Shown piece after piece: positions 1-6,214 of a DNA stretch of 12,560 bases. The DNA is from Minisyncoccota bacterium (lineage in GTDB: Bacteria > Patescibacteriota > Minisyncoccia > Minisyncoccales > GCA-002788555): positions 1 to 12,560 of the forward strand of contig JAQVET010000013.1 of the NCBI GenBank assembly GCA_028697615.1. Direction: 5' to 3'. The notes beneath the pieces are model-generated. The model saw nothing but the letters and a program-made list of their open reading frames with translations. It made no database searches and was not told the origin of the DNA. Each line of letters begins with the position of its first letter. Position 1 is the first letter of the stretch. A program made the position numbers and the translations under genes.

Positions 1-225
1 CTTGTCGTCCTCTCCATAAATTTTTACAAATCCACCTAATGGCAGGAGACCAATAGAATAAAGCGTTTCACCTTTTTTGCGAGAAAAAATTCTTGGAGGG
101 AAACCAATGCAAAATTCTTCAACTAAAATACCGGAGTGCTTGGCTATTAAAAAATGAGCACCTTCATGGATAAAAATAAGCAATCCCAAAATAAAGATAA
201 AAATAATAATAGTTATAGCAGACAT
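1..225 (-). CDS. rseP: RseP-type site-2 (S2P/M50) membrane metalloprotease, N-terminal part
   Basis: Partial gene: the first 75 codons from an ATG at 225, running off the left edge in frame. Residues 5-19 are a hydrophobic membrane segment that leads directly into HEGAH (20-24), an HExxH zinc motif. After it come FLIAK, a VEEFCIGFPPRIFSRK stretch, and GETLYSIGLLPLGGFVKIYGE. This is the order seen at the N-terminus of RseP/YaeL intramembrane proteases, which cleave transmembrane segments of anti-sigma factors or leftover signal peptides. The family usually has HExGH; here the third and fourth positions read G-A. The PDZ domain and C-terminal zinc ligand lie outside the window. The gene has its own promoter and sits downstream of the frr terminator. 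No Shine-Dalgarno motif precedes the ATG. The family call is firm; the substrate is unknown. Confidence 0.9.
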   Translation of the reverse strand, partial: MSAITIIIFIFILGLLIFIHEGAHFLIAKHSGILVEEFCIGFPPRIFSRKKGETLYSIGLLPLGGFVKIYGEDDK

Positions 226-254
226 ATATTTTAAAACGTGAAAATTAATTTTAA

Positions 255-283
255 ATTATACAATCTTTTTTATTTTTGTTCAA
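255..283 (-). promoter_or_regulatory. Sigma-70-type promoter of rseP
   Basis: On the minus strand, TTGAAC (278-283) is followed by a 17-bp spacer and a perfect TATAAT (255-260). The predicted transcription start is near 248, giving a leader of about 23 nt before the rseP ATG at 225. It lies just downstream of the frr terminator, so rseP appears to be its own transcription unit. Confidence 0.7.
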
Positions 284-301
284 ACAAATTTTAGTTATTA
301 T

Positions 302-333
302 AAAAAAATAAAAAACGGCTCTATTTAAAACCG
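302..333 (-). terminator. Rho-independent terminator of frr
   Basis: On the minus strand, CGGTTTT (333-327), loop AAAT, then AGAGCCG (322-316) form a 7-bp stem with two G-U pairs. A run of six T (315-310), one A and more T follow. It begins about 38 bp past the frr stop codon and precedes the rseP promoter. Confidence 0.75.
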
Positions 334-370
334 CCCCAAAAATTAAAACCTTGGATTTTAATTATTTTTT

Positions 371-937
371 TCATTGCTCCATTATCTCCTTTTCTTTTTT
401 AGAAGCTAAATCTTCTATTTTATTTTCAACCTCATCAACAATTTCTTGAATTTTGTCCTTTAGGCGATATTTTTCATCCTCGCCTATTTCTCCTTCTCTT
501 TCTTTAATTTGAACTTCTTTCCATACCCTATCTCTTTCATCTCTTAAGACAATTTTTGCTTTTTCCTTTTTATCTTTTAAAATTTTAACAAATTTTCTTC
601 GATTTTCTTCTGTCATTGTTGGCATTGATAAATAAATCTTATCTCCCACTACTTTAATCTGTCCGCTCCAATCAAGAAGAGAAAGGGCTTTTTCAATACT
701 TGAAACAAACTCACTCCTTTTATCCCAAGGTTCAATAGAAAGGGTTCGAGAGTCAACAACAACCAAAGAAGCAAGTTCTTTTAATGGAAGTTTTTGCCCA
801 AAATAATCTACTAAAACATCATCAATTAAATCAATAGAAACTCTACTCGTTCTTATTGTTTTTATCTCATCGCTAAACCAATTAAAAACTTTTTCTGCTT
901 CTTTTTTTAACTCCTGTAAGAATTCACTTGAATCCAT
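371..937 (-). CDS. frr: Ribosome recycling factor
   Basis: RRF, acting with EF-G, splits the post-termination ribosome so its subunits can be reused. The 188-residue product matches the family length (about 185) and has its landmarks: KTIRTSRVS near the N-terminus, the YFGQKLPLKELASL segment, VVDSRTLSIEPWD, and MPTMTEENRRKFVK, followed by the long charged C-terminal helix. The start chosen is the ATG at 937. An in-frame TTG at 949 would add four residues, but the ATG aligns better with known RRF N-termini and neither has a Shine-Dalgarno motif. The stop is TGA, which shows UGA is a stop in this organism. A promoter lies just upstream and a terminator downstream. In many bacteria frr and rseP flank uppS, cdsA and dxr; here those are absent and the two genes are neighbours. 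Confidence 0.96.
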   Translation of the reverse strand: MDSSEFLQELKKEAEKVFNWFSDEIKTIRTSRVSIDLIDDVLVDYFGQKLPLKELASLVVVDSRTLSIEPWDKRSEFVSSIEKALSLLDWSGQIKVVGDKIYLSMPTMTEENRRKFVKILKDKKEKAKIVLRDERDRVWKEVQIKEREGEIGEDEKYRLKDKIQEIVDEVENKIEDLASKKEKEIMEQ

Positions 938-973
938 AAAAATTTTCAATATGTAAAATCTAAAACCTAATCT

Positions 974-1002
974 ATTCTAAAACAAATTTTGTTTTTCTGC
1001 AA
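974..1002 (-). promoter_or_regulatory. Sigma-70-type promoter of frr
   Basis: On the minus strand, TTGCAG (997-1002), a 17-bp spacer and TAGAAT (974-979) precede a predicted start near 967, about 29 nt before the frr ATG. The -35 lies right at the upstream gene's stop codon (1009). The spacer holds a 17-bp inverted repeat, AAAACAAA-T-TTTGTTTT (979-995), which could be an operator or simply AT-rich chance. Confidence 0.6.
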
Positions 1003-1008
1003 GAGATG

Positions 1009-2382
1009 CTATCTAATCTTTACTTTATCAGAAAAAACAGTTTTACCAAAATCTTTTCCATCCTTAGGAGTAACACTGTATTGCCACACATCACCTTTTT
1101 CCGTTAAACTTGCAGGAACAACAACGCTTCCTATTAAATCTTCCTGAAGATTGCCATTTTTATACCAAAATATTCTTGTTCCACTTTCTTGATTCTCATC
1201 CTTATCAAAATATGTATATTTTGCATAAAGATCAGTATCTTTTGTTGGATTTTTTGGTGAAATTTCCACATTTAAAGCTTCTGGAGGATTATTATCAGAG
1301 GGAATAATATTTTGAAGAACTAAATATAACTCTTTTGCATCTTGAGGATTTACTTCTATTTCTTTAATCTTACCATTCTCGGGCAGAGAAATAATTCCCC
1401 AGGTTGATCCACCATCAATTGATTTTTGCAAGACATTATCTACTCCAAGATATAAAAGATTTGGATATTGATAAGAAACAGCAAAAACTAAATTTTTACC
1501 TCTTGAATCAAAAATAAGCTTAACAACACTAAGATTGTTACCATCTAATCTTAAAAGAGCATCTTGATTTAAAAGATATACTCTCCCATTAATATTTGGG
1601 TCAATTTTAATATCTTTGAACCTACCAACAGAGACTTCGCTTTCTACTTTTTCTAAACTTTCCTCTGAAACAATCTCATTTAAACTATTATAACTATCAA
1701 AAAGATCAAATGTAGCAAAAACATCTCCTCCTTGAGTTAAAAACCAAATATTTTTAAAATTATGAGGAGAAAAATAAATCTTTAAAATACCATCTTCAAA
1801 ATCTTCTTTCTGTGCCCATGTGGTTCCATAATCAGAAGATAGAGAAATTATCCCCTTTTTTGTTCCCAAAATAATATAATTAGGGTTTGTTGGAGAAATT
1901 GCAAAAGATAAAATTTTATCTCCAGATGGAGCAATATATGATGTATTAAAATCCTCTCCACCATTGAAAGAAACCAAGAGTTTTGATTGTCCGCTCTCAT
2001 TTAAAATTATATATTGGTTTTTTGTATCAGAAGGATTAATAAAAACTTCAGATACCCCTGAAACATTTCTTACATCTTTGAAATTTACTGGCTTTTTTTC
2101 TAATGCTTGGGTTGAAACTTTTGATTCAAAAACTGAATTTACAGATGCTAAATACAGGGTATTTGGATTTTTTGGATCAACTGTTAATTTTTGATCAAAA
2201 TGTATACCTTCGTCAGTAAATATTAATTTTTCCCAATCAAATCCCATATTTTGAGATACAAAAACACCTTCGCCAACTCCAAAAGCAGGGATATCAATCC
2301 CCATTACAAATTGAAATGCCTCAAAACAGAAAAATACACCAAATGCTGAAAGTAAAATATATCCAAATGTTTTAATATCCAT
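1009..2382 (-). CDS. Membrane-anchored seven-repeat beta-propeller protein (sortilin/BNR-like) with C-terminal Ig-like domain
   Basis: A 457-residue exported protein of unknown function. Residues 7-28 form a hydrophobic signal-anchor. The body then has seven copies of a motif of the form hydrophobic-x-hydrophobic-(D/N/S)P-x-(N/D)...hydrophobic-YL, starting near 65, 112, 159, 201, 257, 299 and 341, about 42-56 residues apart. This fits a seven-bladed propeller. Asp-box motifs (S-x-D-x-G-x-T-W) lie between strands, clearest at 182-189 (SSDYGTTW) and 321-328 (SIDGGSTW), with weaker ones at 43-50 and 138-145. Such boxes occur in sialidases, sortilin/VPS10 and YCF48-like proteins. Residues 366-457 resemble an Ig/cadherin-like module with DKDENQESGTRIFWYKNG and a TPKDGKDFG turn. 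No sialidase catalytic set is evident, so a binding or assembly role outside the membrane is likelier than an enzyme. It follows holB by 35 bp on the same strand. The start has no Shine-Dalgarno motif. Confidence 0.8.
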   Translation of the reverse strand: MDIKTFGYILLSAFGVFFCFEAFQFVMGIDIPAFGVGEGVFVSQNMGFDWEKLIFTDEGIHFDQKLTVDPKNPNTLYLASVNSVFESKVSTQALEKKPVNFKDVRNVSGVSEVFINPSDTKNQYIILNESGQSKLLVSFNGGEDFNTSYIAPSGDKILSFAISPTNPNYIILGTKKGIISLSSDYGTTWAQKEDFEDGILKIYFSPHNFKNIWFLTQGGDVFATFDLFDSYNSLNEIVSEESLEKVESEVSVGRFKDIKIDPNINGRVYLLNQDALLRLDGNNLSVVKLIFDSRGKNLVFAVSYQYPNLLYLGVDNVLQKSIDGGSTWGIISLPENGKIKEIEVNPQDAKELYLVLQNIIPSDNNPPEALNVEISPKNPTKDTDLYAKYTYFDKDENQESGTRIFWYKNGNLQEDLIGSVVVPASLTEKGDVWQYSVTPKDGKDFGKTVFSDKVKIR

Positions 2383-2417
2383 ATTTTTATAATCTTTAAT
2401 TTACAATTTAATTAAAG

Positions 2418-3386
2418 TTAAAGCCCTAAAACTAAATTTTCTACCAAAAGTCGTGCGTTAACATTATAGAAAGTTATAGTTCTTTTCACTTCTTCAAAAT
2501 TATTAATGATCTTTTTGATATCTTCAATATCTATTTCCTTCATTTGAGTTTCTAAAGTATCTTGAAATGATTTTAAATTAATATAGTTTCCTGTTTCTTT
2601 TAGTATTAAGAGATCACGAAACCAAATAACCCCCAAATCTAAAAAATCATTTAATAATTCAACTTTGTTTAGTGTTTCAATAAATTCTAATCTTTTATAT
2701 ATCGGAGTTTTATTAAAATTTATTAAGAACCTAACTATTATATTATAATATTTTTTAAAAGAATTGTCAAGAGCAAGATTAAAAACTAAACCTGGCCTGC
2801 CCATTGATAAATCAATTATCTTTTTATTGTAATTTTTAATATTATTATATTCTAAAAAATCAATTATCTCATTTTTTGAGAGAGGTGTAAATCTTAAAAC
2901 CTGAAGTCTTGAAAGAATTGTTTGGGGCAGAAAGGCAGAATTTTGACCAACAAAAATAAAAAAACTTTTTTTTCTTGGTTCTTCGATTGTTTTTAAAAGA
3001 GCACTTATTGCTTGGTGAGAAAAATTTTGAGATTCATCAAAAATAAAAATTTTAAATGGAAATGGTGTTGCTAAAGATGATTTTCTTTCAATTTCCTTGA
3101 TGTTCTTTATGCCTATCTCACTTTTTTGTTCCTGGACTGTTACCACCTCAACATCAGGGAAAATACTTTTATCGATTTGATTACATATTTTACACAAGCA
3201 TTCTTGTTTTTGAGTAAAATCAAAAAAAGAGAGATTATGATCTCCCTCAAGATATTTAGCGAGTTCTATAGCTACCTTCTTTTTACCAATTTGCGAAATA
3301 CCTTCAAAAAAGTAACTATGGGCTAGATTTCCTTCTTTAATTTTTTGAGATAAAAATAAAATGTTTTTTTTATGACCAAAAATCAC
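2418..3386 (-). CDS. holB: DNA polymerase III delta-prime subunit-like AAA+ clamp-loader protein
   Basis: Delta-prime is a structural subunit of the clamp loader that places the beta sliding clamp on DNA. The start is GTG at 3386; the opening, IFGHKKN...LAHSYFFEG, matches the family N-terminus. The P-loop region at 29-37 reads G-I-S-Q-I-G-K-K-K and lacks the Thr/Ser that binds Mg-ATP, as expected for a delta-prime that does not hydrolyse ATP. Three cysteines (63, 65, 68) mark the zinc-binding loop, one fewer than the usual four. IFIFDES (113-119) is the Walker B region and ALLKTIEEP (129-137) is highly conserved. The usual SRC motif reads SRL (159-161). The 322-residue length fits. It begins 12 bp after the recA stop, so it is probably co-transcribed with recA. 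The divergent motifs leave a small chance of a DnaX-like paralogue. Confidence 0.86.
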   Translation of the reverse strand: MIFGHKKNILFLSQKIKEGNLAHSYFFEGISQIGKKKVAIELAKYLEGDHNLSFFDFTQKQECLCKICNQIDKSIFPDVEVVTVQEQKSEIGIKNIKEIERKSSLATPFPFKIFIFDESQNFSHQAISALLKTIEEPRKKSFFIFVGQNSAFLPQTILSRLQVLRFTPLSKNEIIDFLEYNNIKNYNKKIIDLSMGRPGLVFNLALDNSFKKYYNIIVRFLINFNKTPIYKRLEFIETLNKVELLNDFLDLGVIWFRDLLILKETGNYINLKSFQDTLETQMKEIDIEDIKKIINNFEEVKRTITFYNVNARLLVENLVLGL

Positions 3387-3398
3387 AGATTTAAATTT

Positions 3399-4406
3399 TT
3401 ATTTACTTTCTTCTTGCCATTTTTTAATAATCTCTTTTTCTAATTCTTTTGCTATTTTTGGATTTTCTTTTAAATAAGTTTTTGCTTTTTCTATTCCATT
3501 ACCCAAAACCTGATCTTTAAATTTATAAATATTACCCTTTTTATCTATAACCCCAAAATTAACTCCGGTATTTATTAAATCCCCCTCTCTTGAAATCCCC
3601 TGGTTATACATTATATCAAATTCTGCTGTTTTAAACGGTGCGGCAACCTTATTTTTTACCACTTTAGCTTTTACTCGATTTCCAACAATTTCCTCGCCTT
3701 TTTTTATTTTTGCCCTTGGTCTTAATTCAATTCTCACTGAGGAATAAAATTTCAACGCTACTCCTCCGGGTGTAGTTTCTGGGTTCATAAAGGGCAAAAC
3801 ACCAATTTTCATTCTTGTTTGATTTAAAAATATAATTGTTGTTCCTACTTTTGCAGCAGTTGCTGTTAATTTTCTTAACGCTTGACTCATTAAACGTGCC
3901 TGAAGCCCGATATGCTGATCACCCATTTCACCTTCAATCTCTACTCGAGGAGTCAAGGCAGCAACCGAATCAACAACAATCAAACTAATATTCCCAGATT
4001 TTACTAATGTTTCAACAATATCAAGTGCCTGCTCGCCTGTATCTGGTTGGGAAATTAAAATATCATCGACATTTACACCAAGACGTTTAGCATAATCGGG
4101 ATCCAAAGCATGCTCAGCATCAATAAAGGCAGCAATTCCTCCTCTCTTTTGAGTTTCAGCAATAATATGCAAGGCCAGTGAGGTTTTTCCAGAACTTTCA
4201 GGACCATAAATTTCAATAATTCTTCCTTTTGGAACCCCACCAACCCCTAAAGCTAAATCCAAAGAAATAGAACCTGTAGGAATTGCTTCGACATCAACAT
4301 GTCTCACCTCACCAAGTTTCATTATTGCTCCTTCGCCAAACTTGTCTTTTAAAATTGAAATAGTGTCTTCAAGAGATGGTTTTTGATGCTCTTCTTTTTT
4401 AGCCAT
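3399..4406 (-). CDS. recA: RecA recombinase
   Basis: RecA forms ATP-dependent filaments on single-stranded DNA and drives homologous strand exchange, repair and integration of incoming DNA. The 335-residue protein has Walker A GPESSGKT (68-75), the catalytic Glu in IDAEHALD (98), Walker B LIVVD (142-146), the L1 region EIEGEMGDQHIGLQARLMSQALRK split over 156-179, and the L2 region after NQTRMKIG (195-202). In L2 the sequence is V-L-P-F-M-NPETTPGG, one residue longer than the common V-M-F-G-NPETTTGG; the DNA confirms this. The core (KVVKNKVAAPFK) and C-terminal domain are normal, and the acidic tail is short. A strong promoter lies upstream with a long palindrome next to it. holB follows by 12 bp. 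No recX or lexA is nearby. Confidence 0.98.
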   Translation of the reverse strand: MAKKEEHQKPSLEDTISILKDKFGEGAIMKLGEVRHVDVEAIPTGSISLDLALGVGGVPKGRIIEIYGPESSGKTSLALHIIAETQKRGGIAAFIDAEHALDPDYAKRLGVNVDDILISQPDTGEQALDIVETLVKSGNISLIVVDSVAALTPRVEIEGEMGDQHIGLQARLMSQALRKLTATAAKVGTTIIFLNQTRMKIGVLPFMNPETTPGGVALKFYSSVRIELRPRAKIKKGEEIVGNRVKAKVVKNKVAAPFKTAEFDIMYNQGISREGDLINTGVNFGVIDKKGNIYKFKDQVLGNGIEKAKTYLKENPKIAKELEKEIIKKWQEESK

Positions 4407-4456
4407 ATATTTATGTTTAATTTATAATTTTAATCTATTATTTTTTAATTTAATCT

Positions 4457-4472
4457 TTTAATTCTTTAATTG
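4457..4472 (+). repeat. Intergenic TTTAATTC-type microrepeat
   Basis: TTTAATTCTTTAATTG, an identical 16-mer to 10521-10536, with close relatives at 8943-8962 and 10497-10510. Here it falls in the predicted recA leader, between promoter and start codon. Confidence 0.5.
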
Positions 4473-4485
4473 ATAATTAATATTA

Positions 4486-4514
4486 ATTATAAACCTGATC
4501 TCCTCTTTTTTCAA
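4486..4514 (-). promoter_or_regulatory. Sigma-70-type promoter of recA (and probably holB)
   Basis: On the minus strand, TTGAAA (4509-4514), a 17-bp spacer (4492-4508) and a perfect TATAAT (4486-4491). The predicted start near 4479 gives a 5' leader of roughly 70 nt before the recA ATG at 4406. One base separates the -35 from the 27-bp palindrome at 4516-4542. Confidence 0.75.
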
Positions 4515-4515
4515 G

Positions 4516-4542
4516 TTTTCCCGAGAACTGTTCTCGGGAAAA
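4516..4542. repeat. 27-bp palindrome between ndk and recA
   Basis: Two perfect 13-base arms, TTTTCCCGAGAAC and GTTCTCGGGAAAA, around a single central T. It is the most GC-rich spot of this AT-rich spacer. It lies 46-72 bp beyond the ndk stop and one base upstream of the recA -35 hexamer. A hairpin end for the ndk transcript is possible, but no T-run follows on either strand. An operator for a dimeric regulator of recA is the alternative. It is not the Gram-positive LexA box, which needs GAAC-N4-GTTC; here the spacing is one base. Confidence 0.8.
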
Positions 4543-4550
4543 TTGTTTAA

Positions 4551-4599
4551 TTGATGCTATTTGTATCGTATTTGTAATTTGTAGGAGCTACAGCATCAA
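4551..4599 (-). repeat. Inverted repeat and ATTTGT repeats across the ndk 3' end
   Basis: Arms TTGATGCT (4551-4558) and AGCATCAA (4592-4599) are perfect inverse copies and span the ndk stop codon (4588-4590). Between them are three ATTTGT copies and a small GTAG-GAG-CTAC hairpin (4582-4592). In the minus-strand transcript this would fold as a stem-loop at the end of ndk, followed by the 27-bp palindrome. It may act as an mRNA 3' end or stability structure. Confidence 0.5.
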
Positions 4600-5184
4600 C
4601 TCCTCTTCTGCTCTTTTATAATAGTGTATTTCCTCTGGAGCAAACCAGAGATTAATTTCATGCTCTGCTTCTTCTTCATTTTCTGAAGCATGAACTAAAT
4701 TATGAATCGCTCTTTTTTCTTTATTAGCAGCAAAGGCATCGTCAATTGAAAAATCTCCTCTAATTGTTCCCATTTCTGCTTGTGATGGAATTGACTTCCC
4801 AACAATTTTTCTCATCATTGCAATAGCATGGATTCCTTCTATCACCATTTTTACCATTGGACCAGATGTCATATAATCAATAAGCCAGGAACGAACATTT
4901 TTACCAATTTCCATTGGATCGTCGGTACCCAACTCTTTTATTGGATCAATATTATATTCTTTATAATTTGCCAATGTTTTTTCTCCCAAACGACGAATCC
5001 AATTTTCATCTTTTGGATAATGATTATCAATTTGATCTTTTTTCGCCCAAACCATTTCCAAAGCAGCAATTTTAAGACCTCTTTCTTCAATTCTATTTAT
5101 AATTTCACCAATAAGCCCACGTTTTACACCATCGGGCTTTATTAAGACAAAAGTTTTTTCTTCTCTTGGATGTTCGTTTTGCAT
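4588..5184 (-). CDS. ndk: Nucleoside diphosphate kinase, long form
   Basis: Ndk transfers the gamma phosphate of ATP to nucleoside diphosphates through a phospho-histidine, completing the NTP/dNTP pool. Seen: TFVLIKPDGVKRGLIGEII at the N-terminus with Lys16, SGPMVKMVIEG (107-117), GTIRGDFSIDD (139-149), and NLVHASE with the catalytic His at 165. The 198 residues exceed the usual 140-150. About 40 extra residues (about 57-100, WIRRLGEKTL to MEIGKNVRSW) replace the short segment before SGP, and a helical tail follows WFAPEEI. I know this long layout from other CPR and some archaeal Ndk proteins, so it is a family variant rather than a fusion. It starts 13 bp after the ComEC-type hydrolase stop and is probably co-transcribed with it. 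No Shine-Dalgarno motif is present. Confidence 0.95.
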   Translation of the reverse strand: MQNEHPREEKTFVLIKPDGVKRGLIGEIINRIEERGLKIAALEMVWAKKDQIDNHYPKDENWIRRLGEKTLANYKEYNIDPIKELGTDDPMEIGKNVRSWLIDYMTSGPMVKMVIEGIHAIAMMRKIVGKSIPSQAEMGTIRGDFSIDDAFAANKEKRAIHNLVHASENEEEAEHEINLWFAPEEIHYYKRAEEELML

Positions 5185-5197
5185 ATTTTTTTTATAT

Positions 5198-6142
5198 TTA
5201 ATTATTTTGTGTAATTATTTTATAATTTCGACCATCTGATATTATTTTTATATCACTATTAAAATCTGTTCTCAGTGTCTTTATACCAAAATCGGAAAGT
5301 AAATTCAATACCTCCTCTGCTGGATGACCAAAGGAATTTTCACCAACAGAAATAATTGCCACGCTTGGATCTACTTTTTTTAAAAAATACTTATCTGTAG
5401 AATGTTTGCTTCCATGATGCGCCACTTTTAAAATCTCACTTTCAAGTCCAAATGAACTTTTAAATTCATCTTTTAAATTAACGTCCTGTGCCAAAAGCAA
5501 ATATTCAATTTTTTGAGATATGTCGCCAGTAAATAAAGCACAAAAATCTATAAAACAAAAATGCGAAACAATCGATTTTTCATTAACATCACCAGAAAAA
5601 CTTTCTTTTGGCCAAAGGATATAAAAATTTGTGTCTTGGTTTAATTGAATTTTGTCTCCTGTTTTTACAAATATTGTCTCAATATTTTTTGTTTTTGCTA
5701 ATTCTAAAAAACTTTTATAAAGATAGTTTTTATCGTCATTAATCTCTGATAAGAATATCTTTTTTACTTTATAAGTTTTTAAAACCTCAAATAAACCGTT
5801 AATATGATCTGAATCAGGATGGGTCAAAAATATCATTTCAATTTCTCTATCAAAAAATGGAATTTCTTTTTTAATTTTTTCTACCACTTTGCCGTCTGGT
5901 CCCCCATCAATTAAAACTTGAAATCTATTTTGATTTTTAAAAAAATTAGGCAAGGCCGCGAAACCCTGATTATAATTTTTTTGAGGAATTTCAATTAAAA
6001 TTGAATCACCTTGACCAATGTCAAAAAAATTGACTTCCAAAAAATCAGGAGTTTGCAGTGAAAAACTTACTTGAAATAAAAATATAAGCGCCACAGCAAA
6101 AACTCCAATTCCAAAATAATATATTTTTCTTTTGTTGGGCAT
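5198..6142 (-). CDS. ComEC-type metallo-beta-lactamase-fold hydrolase, stand-alone and membrane-anchored
   Basis: The protein matches the C-terminal hydrolase domain found fused to ComEC in many transformable bacteria, here as a 314-residue separate gene. Residues 9-28 form a membrane anchor or signal, so the domain should lie outside the membrane. NFFDIGQGDSILIE (38-51) opens the fold. THPDSDH (107-113) is the HxxxDH zinc motif. FTGD (204-207), AHHGS (241-245) and SFGHP (270-274) supply the remaining metal ligands and family signatures. In ComEC this domain is proposed to degrade the non-transported DNA strand. The channel part is encoded at 7307-8797, with one forward gene in between. ndk follows 13 bp downstream. 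The ATG at 6142 has AAGG one base upstream and AGGG further away, the only purine-rich motif seen before any gene here. The exact substrate is inferred, not shown. Confidence 0.9.
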   Translation of the reverse strand: MPNKRKIYYFGIGVFAVALIFLFQVSFSLQTPDFLEVNFFDIGQGDSILIEIPQKNYNQGFAALPNFFKNQNRFQVLIDGGPDGKVVEKIKKEIPFFDREIEMIFLTHPDSDHINGLFEVLKTYKVKKIFLSEINDDKNYLYKSFLELAKTKNIETIFVKTGDKIQLNQDTNFYILWPKESFSGDVNEKSIVSHFCFIDFCALFTGDISQKIEYLLLAQDVNLKDEFKSSFGLESEILKVAHHGSKHSTDKYFLKKVDPSVAIISVGENSFGHPAEEVLNLLSDFGIKTLRTDFNSDIKIISDGRNYKIITQNN

Positions 6143-6145
6143 ACC

Positions 6146-6174
6146 TTGATTTTCCCTAAAAAATTATCTATATT
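6146..6174 (+). promoter_or_regulatory. Sigma-70-type promoter of the forward fusion gene
   Basis: TTGATT (6146-6151), a 17-bp spacer and TATATT (6169-6174), with a predicted start near 6181 and a leader of about 34 nt before the ATG at 6215. It lies in the 72-bp divergent region shared with the hydrolase gene, so a regulator binding here could affect both. Confidence 0.6.
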
Positions 6175-6214
6175 AAACTAAAGGGTTAAAAATTTTACAT
6201 AAAAAATAAATTAA

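Noticed and set aside
4516..4542. LexA/SOS box upstream of recA
   Set aside because: The half-sites GAAC and GTTC are separated by one base, not the four of the Gram-positive box, and it does not fit the E. coli CTG-N10-CAG form. It is kept only as an unexplained palindrome.
4828..5145. A 105-codon open frame on the plus strand
   Set aside because: It lies antisense inside ndk, is rich in Phe, Ile and Asn as expected from reverse-reading an AT-rich gene, and shows no family motif.
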